Shown: positions 40,757 to 50,322, counted from the first letter of the stretch. The stretch is 64,000 bases of DNA from Burkholderia cepacia GG4 (GCF_000292915.1 NC_018513.1:1550001-1614000); one strand, 5' to 3'. The notes: generated by a model not told the origin, from the letters alone. Numbers and translations are program-made.

Positions 40757-41770
40757 ATGGCTGTTCCGCTTCTCGATCCCGACGCACCCGATTTCACGCG
40801 GCGCTACGTGAACCTCGCCGACCCGCGTCTCGGTGCGCAGGCGCTCGAGGCCAGCGACGACTTCTTCGCGCCGAAGGACCGGATGCTGAACCCCGAGCCG
40901 GCGGTATTCATCCCCGGCAAGTACGACGACCACGGCAAGTGGATGGACGGCTGGGAGACGCGCCGCAAGCGCACGACGGGCTACGACTGGTGCATCGTCA
41001 AGCTCGCGCGGCCCGGCGTGATCAAGGGCTTCGACATCGACACGAGCCACTTCACCGGCAACTTCCCGCCGGCCGCGTCGATCGAGGCCGCGTTCGTAGC
41101 CGACGGCGCGCCGACGCACGCGACCGAGTGGGTCGAGGTCGTGCCGTCGACGACGCTGCAGGGCAACAGCCATCACTACGTCGCGGCGAGCGATACCCGT
41201 GCGTTCACGCACCTGCGCGTGAACATCTATCCGGACGGCGGCATCGCGCGCCTGCGCGTGTATGGCCAGCCGCAGCTCGACTGGGCCGGCGCGAGCGCGA
41301 CCGAGCAGTTCGACCTCGCGGCGATGGAAAACGGCGGCTACGTGGTGGCCGCGAACAACCAGCACTTCGGCGTCGCGTCGAACCTGCTGCTGCCGGGCCG
41401 CGGCGTGAACATGGGCGACGGCTGGGAAACCCGCCGCCGCCGCGAACCGGGCAACGACTGGGCGATCATCGCGCTCGCGCAGCCGGGTGTGATCCGCAAG
41501 ATCGAAGTCGACACCGCGTTCTTCAAGGGCAACTACCCGGATCGCTGCTCGATCCAGGCCGCGTACGTGTCGGGCGGGACCGACAGCTCGCTGATCACGC
41601 AGTCGATGTTCTGGCCGGTGCTGCTCGGCGAACAGAAGCTGCAGATGGACAAGCAGCACTATTTCGAACAGGACATCGCATCGCTGGGCCCGGTGACCCA
41701 CGTGCGCCTGAACATCATTCCGGACGGCGGCGTATCGCGCCTGCGTCTGTGGGGGACGCTCGACAAATGA
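40757..41770 (+). CDS. alc: Allantoicase
   Basis: Hydrolyses allantoate to ureidoglycolate and urea. It is an internal duplication of two jelly-roll repeats: GWETRRKR with [20 protein letters not shown], and GWETRRRR with [20 protein letters not shown]. Each repeat ends in a VRLN-type segment ([32 protein letters not shown]). The length of 337 residues is typical. ATGA overlap (41767-41770) couples it to allA. Confidence 0.95.
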   Translation: MAVPLLDPDAPDFTRRYVNLADPRLGAQALEASDDFFAPKDRMLNPEPAVFIPGKYDDHGKWMDGWETRRKRTTGYDWCIVKLARPGVIKGFDIDTSHFTGNFPPAASIEAAFVADGAPTHATEWVEVVPSTTLQGNSHHYVAASDTRAFTHLRVNIYPDGGIARLRVYGQPQLDWAGASATEQFDLAAMENGGYVVAANNQHFGVASNLLLPGRGVNMGDGWETRRRREPGNDWAIIALAQPGVIRKIEVDTAFFKGNYPDRCSIQAAYVSGGTDSSLITQSMFWPVLLGEQKLQMDKQHYFEQDIASLGPVTHVRLNIIPDGGVSRLRLWGTLDK

Positions 41771-42279
41771 AGACGCTTGCAATCGAACCACTGACCAAGG
41801 AAGCGTTCGCGCCGTTCGGCGACGTGATCGAAACGGAAGGTGCGAAGCAGATTCCGATCAACCTCGGCACGACGATCCGCTTTCACGATCTCGCGCAGGT
41901 CGACGTGACGGATGAAGACGGCCGCACGCTCGTCAACCTGTTCCGCGGCCAGCCGCGCACGCTGCCGTTCGAAGTGAAGATGCTCGAGCGCCATCCGCTC
42001 GGCAGCCAGGCGTTCGTGCCGCTGAACGACCAGCCGTATCTCGTCGTCGTCGCGCCCGCGGGCGATCTCGATCCGTCGAACATCCGCGCGTTCGTGACGA
42101 GCGGGTGGCAGGGCGTCAACTATGCGAAGGGCGTGTGGCATCACCCGCTGATCGCGCTGGGCGGCGTCAGCGACTTCATCGTCGTCGATCGCGGCGGCGA
42201 TGGCCTGAACCTGAACGAGCAGGACCTGCAGGAATCGCTTTGGCTCACCGAGGACGCGCTCGATGCGCTGACGGCCTGA
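41767..42279 (+). CDS. allA: Ureidoglycolate lyase
   Basis: Splits ureidoglycolate into glyoxylate and urea, ending the pathway. Cupin-fold protein of 170 residues with N-terminal [33 protein letters not shown] and [10 protein letters not shown] (metal-site His pair). It overlaps the alc stop by 4 bases. A strong terminator follows 28 bases later, so the GntR-side operon probably ends here. Confidence 0.94.
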   Translation: MKTLAIEPLTKEAFAPFGDVIETEGAKQIPINLGTTIRFHDLAQVDVTDEDGRTLVNLFRGQPRTLPFEVKMLERHPLGSQAFVPLNDQPYLVVVAPAGDLDPSNIRAFVTSGWQGVNYAKGVWHHPLIALGGVSDFIVVDRGGDGLNLNEQDLQESLWLTEDALDALTA

Positions 42280-42307
42280 GCGGCATTTCAGCCATTGATG
42301 TCGAAGC

Positions 42308-42335
42308 AACCCGCGCGATTTGCGCGGGTTTTTTT
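42308..42335 (+). terminator. allA terminator
   Basis: AACCCGCGC, loop GATTT, GCGCGGGTT, then T to 42335. Nine-base stem with a seven-T run. Confidence 0.92.
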
Positions 42336-42468
42336 ATGCCCGCTGCGCGGGCAGCATGGCGCGGTGTGCTCGCATATCGCGGCTGGCTCGCAGACGAAGT
42401 CGCGCCGGCGCGTGCTATCGTGCCCGCATCGCCACCGCACGACGCCCGGTTCCGGGCCCGTTCCCACG

Positions 42469-42879
42469 ATGAGCCAACCTGAAAACGACCTCACGATCCT
42501 GCTGCGCACGATGCAGCCCGAGCTGCATCGCGGTGCGTTCGCCTTCGTCGTGCTACCGGTCGATGCAAACATATCGTTATCCGAAGCGATTGCAACGTTC
42601 CGCGAAGCGGAGGGCATGACGGTCGTGGTCGATGAGGAGACGGCCGGGCGGCGCGGTTGGCCGGTGCTGTTTCGCGCCGCGTGGATCACGTTGACCGTGC
42701 ACTCGGACCTGGCAGCGGTCGGCCTGACGGCCGCGTTCGCACGCGCCCTCGGCGCGGCAGGCATCAGCTGCAACGTAATGGCCGCCGCATATCACGATCA
42801 CATCTTCGTGCCATTCGACGACGGCCCGCGCGCGCTCGATGCGCTCGTCGCGCTGCAGCGCGACGCGCTGCGCGGCTAG
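42469..42879 (+). CDS. ACT-domain protein
   Basis: Small protein of 136 residues with two ACT-like halves: LHRGAFAFVVLPVDANIS at the N-terminus and WITLTVHSDLAAVGLTAAF in the second, ending AYHDHIFVPFDDGPRALDAL. It resembles stand-alone ACT proteins of unknown role; a small-molecule sensor is a fair guess. Start at ATG 42469; the frame is open to 42295 but crosses the allA terminator. It lies downstream of that terminator, so it may not belong to the urate operon. Confidence 0.78.
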   Translation: MSQPENDLTILLRTMQPELHRGAFAFVVLPVDANISLSEAIATFREAEGMTVVVDEETAGRRGWPVLFRAAWITLTVHSDLAAVGLTAAFARALGAAGISCNVMAAAYHDHIFVPFDDGPRALDALVALQRDALRG

Positions 42880-42902
42880 CAGGCGAGGCATTCCGGACAG
42901 GC

Positions 42903-42929
42903 AAAAAAACGGGCCCGTTTCCGGGCCCG
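42903..42929 (-). terminator. puuD terminator
   Basis: On the minus strand CGGGCCCG, loop GAAA, CGGGCCCG, then seven T. Eight-base stem about 50 bases after puuD; it also separates puuD from the convergent ACT gene. Confidence 0.88.
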
Positions 42930-42976
42930 CGAACGGAGAGGATTGCGCCGGCAACCGACACCCGGCGCACGGCGGC

Positions 42977-44170
42977 TTACTTGGCCGCACCACCCTCGAA
43001 CCAGGCGGCGAGCTTCACGCGCTCGTCGTCGGTCATGTGCGTGACGTTGCCGATCGGCATCGCCTTCAGGCGCACGGCCTGTTCGTAGATACGCTGCGCG
43101 TTCTTCGACACTTCGTCCGGCGTGTCGAACATCACGCCGGCGGGCGCGCTGCCCATCAGCGTCGGCTTCGCCGAGTGGCACTCGACGCAACGCTGCTGCA
43201 GGATCGGCATGATGTCGTTGATCACGATCTTCGGCGCGTTCGCGGCCTGCGCTTCCGGTGCGACCGGCTTCGGCATCGTCCACACCAGTGCGCCCGACAG
43301 CAGCGCGACGCCGCCGATCGGCAGGTACCACAGCTGCTTGCCGCGGTGACGCATCACGAAGAACTGACGAATCAGCGCGCCGGCCAGCATGATCAGCACG
43401 AGCACGATCCAGTTGAACTTGTTCGTGTACGTCATCGCATAGTGGTTCGACAGCATCGCGAACACGACCGGCAGCGTGAAATACGTGTTGTGCACCGAGC
43501 GTTGCTTGCCGCGCTTGCCGTAGATCGGGTTCGGTTCTTCACCCTTGAGCATCTTGTCGACCATCTTGCGCTGGCCGGGGATGATCACGAAGAACACGTT
43601 CGCCGACATGATCGTCGCGAGCATCGCGCCGACGATCAGGTACGCCGCACGGCCCGAGAAGATGTGGCATGCGAGGTACGCGGCGACGACGACGTAGATG
43701 CCGACGCAGATGCCGAGCACGCGATCGTTGGTGCCGAGGAGGCGGCACAGCGAGTCGTAGACGATCCAGCCGGCCGCGAGGAAGCCGAGCGCGGATGCGA
43801 CGGCGACCACCGGGCCCATGTCGAGCACGCTCTTGTCGATCAGGTACGTGTTCGGTGCGAGCAGGTACAGCACGAAGAACAGCGAGAAGCCCGACAGCCA
43901 GGTCGTGTACGACGGCCACTTCGACCAGTGCAGGTCATCCGGCATTTCCGGCGGGGCGACCGTGTACTTCTGCATGTTGTAGAAACCGCCGCCGTGGACG
44001 TGCCACAGTTCGCCGAACACACCGCGCTTGCGCTGGTTCGGGTCGGTGGGCGGTTTCAGGCTGTTGTCGAGCGCGACGAAATAGAAGGACTCGCCGATCC
44101 ACGCAATGGCGACGATGACATGCAGCCATCGCAGCGCGAGGTTCAGCCAGTCGGTGATGAAGCCTTCCAT
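42977..44170 (-). CDS. puuD: Urate hydroxylase PuuD (membrane, cytochrome c domain)
   Basis: Oxidises urate to 5-hydroxyisourate, passing electrons to a heme and on to the respiratory chain instead of making H2O2. About eight or nine transmembrane helices lie in residues 8-300 (NLALRWLHVIVAIAWIGES starts the first). A C-terminal cytochrome c domain follows: CVECH at 328-332, with Met371 in KAMPIGN as likely axial ligand. The length is 397 residues. uraH lies 52 bases upstream on the same strand, the next enzyme, so the two form an operon facing away from the allantoin operon. Confidence 0.94.
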   Translation of the reverse strand: MEGFITDWLNLALRWLHVIVAIAWIGESFYFVALDNSLKPPTDPNQRKRGVFGELWHVHGGGFYNMQKYTVAPPEMPDDLHWSKWPSYTTWLSGFSLFFVLYLLAPNTYLIDKSVLDMGPVVAVASALGFLAAGWIVYDSLCRLLGTNDRVLGICVGIYVVVAAYLACHIFSGRAAYLIVGAMLATIMSANVFFVIIPGQRKMVDKMLKGEEPNPIYGKRGKQRSVHNTYFTLPVVFAMLSNHYAMTYTNKFNWIVLVLIMLAGALIRQFFVMRHRGKQLWYLPIGGVALLSGALVWTMPKPVAPEAQAANAPKIVINDIMPILQQRCVECHSAKPTLMGSAPAGVMFDTPDEVSKNAQRIYEQAVRLKAMPIGNVTHMTDDERVKLAAWFEGGAAK

Positions 44171-44222
44171 GAAACTCCTCCAGACTCAAATCGTTTGTTT
44201 GATGCGGGCGCTGATTCGAATG

Positions 44223-44576
44223 TCAGCTGCCGCGATAGGTGCTGTACGACCACGGCGACACGAGCAGCGGCACGTGGTAGTGCGATGCGGTGTCGGCGAT
44301 GCCGAAGCGCAGCACGACGCGGTCGACGAAGCGGGGTTCGGGAACCTTCACGCCGAGCGACGCGAAGTAGTCGCCGGCATGGAATACGAGCTCGTACTCG
44401 CCGGCGGCGAGCGCAGCGCCTTCGAGCAGGGGTTCGTCGCAGCGGCCGTCGCTATTGGTCAGCACGGTCTTGATCGCGCGGCGCGATTCGCCGTCCAGCG
44501 CGTAGAGGTCCACCTTGATGGCAGCGCCGGGACGACCGTGCGCCGTATCGAGTACGTGGGTAGTGAGCTTTCCCAT
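44223..44576 (-). CDS. uraH: 5-hydroxyisourate hydrolase (transthyretin-like)
   Basis: Hydrolyses 5-hydroxyisourate to OHCU. The N-terminus MGKLTTHVLDTAHGRPGAAI and the C-terminal tetrapeptide YRGS are the family signatures. His7, Arg and His residues of the active site are present (THVLD; SHYHVPLLVSP). The length is 117 residues. Start at ATG 44576, with AAGGACAA upstream; longer frames to 44705 are not supported. No signal peptide, so it is cytoplasmic. Confidence 0.95.
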   Translation of the reverse strand: MGKLTTHVLDTAHGRPGAAIKVDLYALDGESRRAIKTVLTNSDGRCDEPLLEGAALAAGEYELVFHAGDYFASLGVKVPEPRFVDRVVLRFGIADTASHYHVPLLVSPWSYSTYRGS

Positions 44577-45085
44577 TCGCAATTGTCCTTGTGTGAATGC
44601 GAGGTTCGGCGGCGACTCGATCCATTGACTGTGCGGCGGATCGAGGCTCCACGTCACGTGGCTACATACCCGTCGGCGAGATTGAAGCGAGCGCCGTGCA
44701 GGCATTGTAAAAAGGTTCCCCGCGCAAATACGGGCGCGATATCAAAGATAATGCGCCGCGCATGAACCGCTGTCGACGGCACGCCGGACGCGGCTTCCGG
44801 CGGGCTTTCAGGGGCCCGGCGGGGGCCTGCGCGGCGTACCATATCGGAACCCTGAAGCGCGGTATTCCGGATCGCGCATTGTGTGCGGCGCGCGCTTGGG
44901 CGATCCTCCCGCCGTGCGCGTCGGCCGATGGCCGGCGCGTACCCCGAAGACGGCGAGCACGCCGGGTAACCGGGCCAGGGCGTTCGAACGGACGCAGGCA
45001 CCGGGGCGTGCCGCGATTCAGCGTTCGAACGGCTGTGTGACCGCCTCCAGGACAGCCCCTGGGGGCAGACCGACGCGGAGAACGC
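44577..45085. other. Divergent uraH / amidohydrolase spacer
   Basis: A 509-base gap without a convincing gene; the open frames on both strands lack family sense. It must hold the promoters for uraH-puuD and for the amidohydrolase. GATAAT at 44747-44752 is a possible -10 on the plus strand but has no matching -35. The TTGTCAACAA element found before the GntR gene was not seen here. Confidence 0.55.
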
Positions 45086-46498
45086 ATGAACCTCGAGCAG
45101 CACGCTGGCGCACGCGCGCCGAACACTTCCTCATCCCGCCCGAAAACCCTGCTGGTCAAGCACGCTGACGTGCTCGTGACCATGGACGACACGCGCCGCG
45201 AACTGCGCGACGCGGGGCTCTATATCGAAGACAACCGGATCGTCGCGGTCGGCCCGAGCGCCGAGCTGCCCGATCACGCCGACGAAGTGCTCGACCTGCG
45301 CGGCCACCTGGTGATCCCGGGGCTGGTGAACACGCACCACCACATGTACCAGAGCCTCACGCGCGCGGTGCCCGCTGCGCAGAACGCCGAGCTGTTCGGC
45401 TGGCTCACGAACCTGTACCGGATCTGGGCGCACCTGACGCCCGAGATGATCGAGGTGTCGACGCTGACCGCGATGGCCGAGCTGCTGCAGTCGGGCTGCA
45501 CGACGTCGAGCGATCACCTGTACATTTACCCGAACGGCAGCCGGCTCGACGACAGCATCGGCGCCGCGCAGCGGATCGGCATGCGCTTTCACGCGAGCCG
45601 CGGCTCGATGAGCGTCGGTCAGCGCGACGGCGGGCTGCCGCCCGATTCGGTCGTCGAGCGCGAGCCCGAGATCCTGCGCGACACGCAGCGCCTGATCGAG
45701 ACCTATCACGACGAAGGCCGTTACGCGATGCTGCGCGTGGTGGTCGCGCCGTGCTCGCCGTTCTCGGTGAGCCGCGAGCTGATGCGCGACGCGGCCGTGC
45801 TCGCGCGCGAATACGGCGTGTCGCTGCACACGCACCTGGCGGAGAACGTCAACGACATCGCATACAGCCGCGAGAAGTTCGGGATGACGCCGGCCGAATA
45901 CGCGGAAGATCTCGGCTGGGTCGGCCACGATGTGTGGCACGCGCACTGCGTGCAGCTCGACGATGCGGGAATCGGCCTGTTCGCGCGCACCGGCACCGGT
46001 GTCGCGCACTGTCCGTGCTCGAACATGCGGCTCGCGTCCGGCATCGCGCCGGTGAAGAAGATGCGCCTCGCGGGCGTGCCGGTCGGCCTCGGCGTCGACG
46101 GTTCCGCGTCGAACGACGGTGCGCAGATGGTCGCGGAAGTCCGGCAGGCGCTGCTGCTGCAGCGGGTCGGCTTCGGGCCCGATGCGATGACCGCGCGCGA
46201 GGCGCTCGAGATCGCGACGCTCGGTGGCGCGAAGGTGCTGAACCGTGACGACATCGGTGCGCTGAAGCCGGGCATGGCCGCGGATTTCGCCGCATTCGAC
46301 CTGCGCCAGCCGCTGTTCGCGGGCGCGCTGCACGATCCGGTCGCGGCGCTCGTGTTCTGCGCGCCGTCGCAGACGGCGTACACGGTGGTGAACGGGAAGG
46401 TGGTGGTGCGGGAAGGGCGGCTCGCGACGCTCGACCTGCCGCCCGTCATCGAGCGCCATAACGCGCTGGCGCAGGCGCTCGTGGAGGCGTCGCGCTGA
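45086..46498 (+). CDS. 8-oxoguanine deaminase-like amidohydrolase
   Basis: Metal-dependent amidohydrolase of the guanine/atrazine chlorohydrolase group; close relatives deaminate 8-oxoguanine to urate. Metal ligands are in GLVNTHHHMYQSL (HxH), SLHTHLAEN, HAHCVQLDDAG and LGVDGSASND (Asp). The length is 470 residues. The first 20 residues (EQHAGARAPNTSSSRP) look unstructured, and the enzyme begins near LLVKHADVLVTMDD, so a later start is possible. Beside urate-oxidising genes, formation of urate from 8-oxoguanine is a reasonable but unproven role; plain guanine deaminase is an alternative. Confidence 0.85.
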   Translation: MNLEQHAGARAPNTSSSRPKTLLVKHADVLVTMDDTRRELRDAGLYIEDNRIVAVGPSAELPDHADEVLDLRGHLVIPGLVNTHHHMYQSLTRAVPAAQNAELFGWLTNLYRIWAHLTPEMIEVSTLTAMAELLQSGCTTSSDHLYIYPNGSRLDDSIGAAQRIGMRFHASRGSMSVGQRDGGLPPDSVVEREPEILRDTQRLIETYHDEGRYAMLRVVVAPCSPFSVSRELMRDAAVLAREYGVSLHTHLAENVNDIAYSREKFGMTPAEYAEDLGWVGHDVWHAHCVQLDDAGIGLFARTGTGVAHCPCSNMRLASGIAPVKKMRLAGVPVGLGVDGSASNDGAQMVAEVRQALLLQRVGFGPDAMTAREALEIATLGGAKVLNRDDIGALKPGMAADFAAFDLRQPLFAGALHDPVAALVFCAPSQTAYTVVNGKVVVREGRLATLDLPPVIERHNALAQALVEASR

Positions 46499-46644
46499 CG
46501 CGCCGATATGAAGTGAAGGTCGCGCCGCGCGCTGCGGATCGGGCGCGCGCGGCGGCTACGACTCGAGTCACCACACGCCGCGCATCACACGCATCACACC
46601 GGGCCACTGCGCAACGGCGGGCCCGGCCCGCGCGTCGCGCGCGA

Positions 46645-47574
46645 TTACGGCTCGATCAGCGTGCGGGTCGCTTCCGCGACAAGGCTGCGCAGCCAGCGCA
46701 CTTCGTCGGAGTAATGGCAGCGTTCGTGCCACAGCTGGTAGTACTGCATCGGCGGGAAGTCGAGCGGCGCCGGCACGACCGACAGCGGCAGGAACTTCGC
46801 GTAATGATCGGCGAACAGGCGCGTCGTCGTGAAGATCAGGTCCGATTTCACCAGCACGTACGGCGCGAGGTTGAAGTACGGCAGCGTGACGACCACGTGG
46901 CGCTTGAGCCGCTCGCGCGCGAGATGCACGTCGATCGCGCCGCGCTGGCCGACCGAGTACGGCGTCGGCGCGAGATGCGGTGCGTTCAGGTACTGGTCGA
47001 GCGTGAGCCCGCCGCGCTTCGCGAACGGGTGCGTGTTGCTCATCAGGCAGACGATCTCGTCGACGAACAGGTTCGACAGGTGCAGTTGCTCGGGCGGCTC
47101 GGGCCAGTTGCCGACGACGATGTCGAGCTTGCCGTCTTCCAGCGCGAGCTCGTAGTCGAACGCGGGGCCGAGCGAGTGGAACTCGAGCGTTGCATTCGGC
47201 GCGGCCTGGCGGAAGCGTTCGACGACGGTCGGCACGAACAGCACGTTCAGGTAGTCGGGGCAGCCGATCCGGTAGCAGCGGATCGATGTGGCCGGGTCGA
47301 AATTGTGCTGCTGGAACTTGATGCGCTCGATTTCACGCAGCGCATTCTGCACGGGCTCGAGCAGACGCAGCCCGTATTCGGTCGGGACCATGCCGGACTT
47401 GCCGCGCACCAGCAGCGGGTCGCCGGTGATGTCGCGCAGGCGCCGCAGCGCGGCGCTGATCGCCGGTTGCGACTGGTTCAGTTTGACGGCCGCACGCGTG
47501 ACGCTGCGCTCCATCAACAAGGTGTGCAAGACGCGCAAGAGGTACGTGTCGATCGCCTCGCGTTGCTGACTCAT
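46645..47574 (-). CDS. LysR-family transcriptional regulator
   Basis: The N-terminal winged helix (about 10-70) includes LLRVLHTLLMERSVTRAAVK, then LNQSQPAISAALRRLRDITG and DPLLVRG. The C-terminal periplasmic-binding-protein-like effector domain follows (about 95-300). The length is 309 residues. A GGAG precedes ATG 47574. It is convergent with the amidohydrolase gene, so it is not in the usual divergent position; its targets are unclear, though the purine genes are the nearest candidates. Confidence 0.88.
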   Translation of the reverse strand: MSQQREAIDTYLLRVLHTLLMERSVTRAAVKLNQSQPAISAALRRLRDITGDPLLVRGKSGMVPTEYGLRLLEPVQNALREIERIKFQQHNFDPATSIRCYRIGCPDYLNVLFVPTVVERFRQAAPNATLEFHSLGPAFDYELALEDGKLDIVVGNWPEPPEQLHLSNLFVDEIVCLMSNTHPFAKRGGLTLDQYLNAPHLAPTPYSVGQRGAIDVHLARERLKRHVVVTLPYFNLAPYVLVKSDLIFTTTRLFADHYAKFLPLSVVPAPLDFPPMQYYQLWHERCHYSDEVRWLRSLVAEATRTLIEP

Positions 47575-47627
47575 GATATCTCCGTTTTATATGTCTGGGC
47601 TGATCGAGGGGCGGGTTGGGTATATGA

Positions 47628-47656
47628 TTTTTAATATGAACCAACGCCTGCGTCAA
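47628..47656 (-). promoter_or_regulatory. Possible promoter of the LysR gene
   Basis: On the minus strand TTGACG, 17 bases, TAAAAA, about 55 bases before the LysR start, inside an AT-rich island (47618-47640). The match is moderate. Confidence 0.35.
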
Positions 47657-47789
47657 GAGATGGATACCCGCAGACGCCCGCCGGCCGGGCCTCGACAAGG
47701 GGGCCGAACGGGGTGTAATGCTGGAGTGCGCGGTGCCGCGCGGACGCGCGTTGCACGCATCCGGTGGTCAGGGCACCGCGCGTGACGGG

Positions 47790-47999
47790 TCAGTCGTCGA
47801 TGCGCATGCCGACTTTCAGCGTGACCTGCCAGTGGACGACCTGGTCGCCTTCGATGTGCCCGCGCGTTTCGGTCACCTGGAACCAGTGCAGGTTGTGCAG
47901 GGTCTTGCCGGCTTTCGAGATCGCGTTGCGGATGGCGTCGTCGCACGATTGCTGTGACGAGCCGGTCAGTTCGATCAGCTTGTAGACGTGGTCGCTCAT
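47790..47999 (-). CDS. Dodecin family flavin-binding protein
   Basis: A 69-residue protein forming a hollow dodecamer that stores FMN/riboflavin or related flavins in bacteria. Family marks are [42 protein letters not shown] and [14 protein letters not shown], including the Trp that stacks on the flavin. Start at ATG 47999. It stands alone, on the same strand as LysR but 215 bases upstream of it. Confidence 0.93.
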   Translation of the reverse strand: MSDHVYKLIELTGSSQQSCDDAIRNAISKAGKTLHNLHWFQVTETRGHIEGDQVVHWQVTLKVGMRIDD

Positions 48000-48130
48000 G
48001 ATGCGCTCCCTGGGACGTCGGTATGGCCGGCGCAAGCCGCGGGCCCGAAGCGGTGCCGCGCGTGTCCGGCTTCTTGAGTGATAGGTATGATGGGCGGCAA
48101 GTGCAACCCCAATTGGAGACGAGGAACATC

Positions 48131-49024
48131 GTGGAAGTCGGATTTTGCGGACCGGGATTGATGGGCGCGCCGATGATTCGGCATTTGCTGGCGGCGGGCC
48201 ACCGGGTCAGCGTATGGAACCGGACGCGCGGCAAGGCCGAGGCGCTCGAGCAGCACGGTGCGCAGGTGGTCGACACGCCGCGCGAACTGGCCGAGCGGGT
48301 CGACACGGTGTTCGTGTGCGTGCTCGACGGTCGTGCGGTCGGCGATGTCGCGTTCGGCGAGCACGGGCTCTTTGCCGGCGATGCGAATGCACGCCGCTTG
48401 CGGCGTATCGTCGATCATTCGAGCATTCCGCCTGCCACGACGCGCGACTATGCGGCGCGCGCGGCCGCGCTCGGCGTAGGCTGGATCGATGCGCCCGTGT
48501 CGGGCGGCGTGCCCGGCGCGCAGGCCGGCACGCTCGCGGTGATGGCGGGTGGCGGCGCGGCCGACCTCGACACGGTGCGGCCATTGATCGACACGTATGC
48601 GTCGCGCATCACGCACATGGGCGAAGCGGGCGCGGGACAGACCGCGAAGCTGTGCAACCAGGCAATCGTCACCGCGACGGTGACCGCGATTGCCGAGGCG
48701 GTCGGCCTCGCGCAGGCGAGCGGCATCGATGCCGCGCGTCTGGCGGACGCGCTGGCCGGCGGGTGGGCCGATTCGGTGCTGCTGCAGACGTTCGTGCCGC
48801 GCATGACGTCGGGCGGTCACGCGCCGATCGGCGCGCTCGCCACGTTCCAGAAGGATGTCGATGCGATCGCCGACGCGGCGCGCGACACGGGCGCCGTGAT
48901 GCCGGTGTCGGCCACCGTGCAACAGGTGCTGCGGCTCGGCGCCGCACAGGGGCTGGCCGGTGCCGATTTCGCCGCGTTCATCGACATCGTCCGGCCCGGC
49001 AACGGGCGCGGGACGGTGCAGTGA
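48131..49024 (+). CDS. NAD(P)-dependent beta-hydroxyacid dehydrogenase
   Basis: 3-hydroxyisobutyrate dehydrogenase/tartronate semialdehyde reductase superfamily. Rossmann motif [12 protein letters not shown] at 4-15, substrate motif [16 protein letters not shown] at 120-135, catalytic Lys173 in GQTAKLCNQ. The length is 297 residues. The start is taken as GTG 48131 with GAGGA at 48121-48125; no ATG gives a complete Rossmann strand. The likely substrate is a 3-hydroxyacid or glyoxylate/tartronate semialdehyde. Its nearness to a glyoxylate-producing pathway is suggestive only; no glyoxylate carboligase gene is in the window. Confidence 0.87.
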   Translation: MEVGFCGPGLMGAPMIRHLLAAGHRVSVWNRTRGKAEALEQHGAQVVDTPRELAERVDTVFVCVLDGRAVGDVAFGEHGLFAGDANARRLRRIVDHSSIPPATTRDYAARAAALGVGWIDAPVSGGVPGAQAGTLAVMAGGGAADLDTVRPLIDTYASRITHMGEAGAGQTAKLCNQAIVTATVTAIAEAVGLAQASGIDAARLADALAGGWADSVLLQTFVPRMTSGGHAPIGALATFQKDVDAIADAARDTGAVMPVSATVQQVLRLGAAQGLAGADFAAFIDIVRPGNGRGTVQ

Positions 49025-49101
49025 TCGCGCAGTGAAGATGAAACGGGAAGCCTGAATGACCGATGGGCCGCCAGGAGGCGGCCCATCGTGTCGGTGTCGG
49101 T

Positions 49102-49548
49102 TCAGCCGAGGGAGCGCGGCGTCGTGTCGCCGGCGTTCTGGCGTCCGAGCCCGCCACGCAGGCTCGCCTTCGTGCCCGCACCAAATTCGGGCAGGATGCG
49201 CGCACGGGCGCGGCTCGCGAACACGAGGAAGCCGAAGCCGTTCGCCTCGTACCAGTACCCGCCGTTCTCGAGGCCGTCGAGCGGCTGTTCGAGCGCATTG
49301 GCGATCGATTCGATGCAGCGCTTGCGCAATTCGGCAATGGCCGGATAGGGCGGCTGTGCGCCGCGCACGCTGCACAAGAGCACGTCGAGGCCGGGCAGCA
49401 CATGCGCGTAGAGGACGGGTTCGTCCTGCGCACGGGCGCGGGCAATCTTGGTGTCGAGTTGCGCGAAAGGTTTCGAGTGGCGCAATACCGCAAGGAATGA
49501 CTCCTGGCCATCCTGTTGCGCACGTCGACGTTTTTTCGGGAAGGACAT
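49102..49548 (-). CDS. Hypothetical protein, 148 residues
   Basis: No family recognised. Basic N-terminus (MSFPKKRRRAQQDG), then a mixed alpha/beta body with conserved-looking stretches (YAHVLPGLDVLLCSVRGAQP; GYWYEANGFGFLVFASRAR). No signal peptide or membrane segment. The tail (about 125-148) is Gly/Arg-rich. ATG 49548 is chosen because GAGG lies 9 bases upstream; a longer frame to 49602 is possible. Codon use is like its neighbours, so a real gene is likely. It stands alone, convergent with the dehydrogenase gene. Confidence 0.6.
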   Translation of the reverse strand: MSFPKKRRRAQQDGQESFLAVLRHSKPFAQLDTKIARARAQDEPVLYAHVLPGLDVLLCSVRGAQPPYPAIAELRKRCIESIANALEQPLDGLENGGYWYEANGFGFLVFASRARARILPEFGAGTKASLRGGLGRQNAGDTTPRSLG

Positions 49549-49890
49549 AAACACTCGCCTCAAAAACAATTGCAAGAAATGCGGCACTTTCATGCGACCC
49601 ACTCCCGGCTATGTACGCCGCATGTCGATCCTTTATAGCACACGAAAATGCTGCGCTCGTGCGGTACCGACGATCAATGTCTCCCGTCGACCCGCATGCC
49701 ACGATGATCGACACAGCCAGCGTCTTGGCGCCCGTACTGTCGTTTAGTCTCCATCATAGACCTGCTTTTCCCGCGCGTGCATTCGGTCGTCACAAAAAAG
49801 TGCGATAGGCCTCGCGCGACGGTGCGCGGCGCGCGCGCATGAAAAAGGCCCGCACATGGCGGGCCTGGCAGATGCGGCGTGGCACGGCGC
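49549..49890. other. Spacer between hypothetical gene and mscL
   Basis: A 342-base stretch, less GC-rich than its flanks. Apart from the mscL terminator at its end, nothing is recognised; small open frames here have no family sense. Confidence 0.6.
49842..49866 (-). terminator. mscL terminator
   Basis: On the minus strand AGGCCCGC, loop CATGT, GCGGGCCT, then TTTTT run. Eight-base stem directly after the mscL stop. Confidence 0.85.
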
Positions 49891-50322
49891 TCAGCGTTGC
49901 TTGAGCGAATCGCGGATCTCGCGCAGCAGCACCGTGTCTTCCGGCGTCGCGGCCGGTGCGGCTTCTGCCGGCTTGCGCAGCTTGTTGATGAATTTCACCA
50001 TCAGGAAAATGATGAACGCCAGGATGATGAAGTTGATCGCCACCGTGATGAACGAGCCGTAGCCGAACGCGGCGATGCCCGCGGCCTGCAGGTCCTTGAA
50101 CGAATCGGGATTACCCTTGAACGTCGGGGGAATGGTGCCGAGCAGAACGAACTTGTTCGAGAAATCCAGACCGCCCGTCAGCACGCCGATGACCGGCATG
50201 ATGAGGTCTTTGACAACCGAGTCGACGATCTTCGAGAATGCGCCGCCGATGATCACGCCGACGGCGAGATCCATCACGTTGCCTTTGACGGCGAACTCCT
50301 TGAATTCCTTGATTATGCTCAT
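49891..50322 (-). CDS. mscL: Large-conductance mechanosensitive channel
   Basis: Homopentameric inner-membrane valve that opens under hypo-osmotic stress. [20 protein letters not shown] (N-terminal helix) leads into TM1 with [16 protein letters not shown] (pore lining), a periplasmic loop and TM2 ([20 protein letters not shown]), then a charged C-terminal helix ([16 protein letters not shown]). The length is 143 residues. Start at ATG 50322; the longer frame to 50445 is not supported by the family. Confidence 0.96.
   Translation of the reverse strand: MSIIKEFKEFAVKGNVMDLAVGVIIGGAFSKIVDSVVKDLIMPVIGVLTGGLDFSNKFVLLGTIPPTFKGNPDSFKDLQAAGIAAFGYGSFITVAINFIILAFIIFLMVKFINKLRKPAEAAPAATPEDTVLLREIRDSLKQR

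Noticed and set aside
42295..42468. Upstream extension of the ACT-domain gene.
   Set aside because: The extra 58 codons run through the allA terminator and have no family sense; the ATG at 42469 begins the conserved part.
44577..45085. Open frames in the uraH/amidohydrolase gap as a possible extra gene.
   Set aside because: They are short, overlap one another on both strands, lack ribosome-binding sites and show no family pattern.
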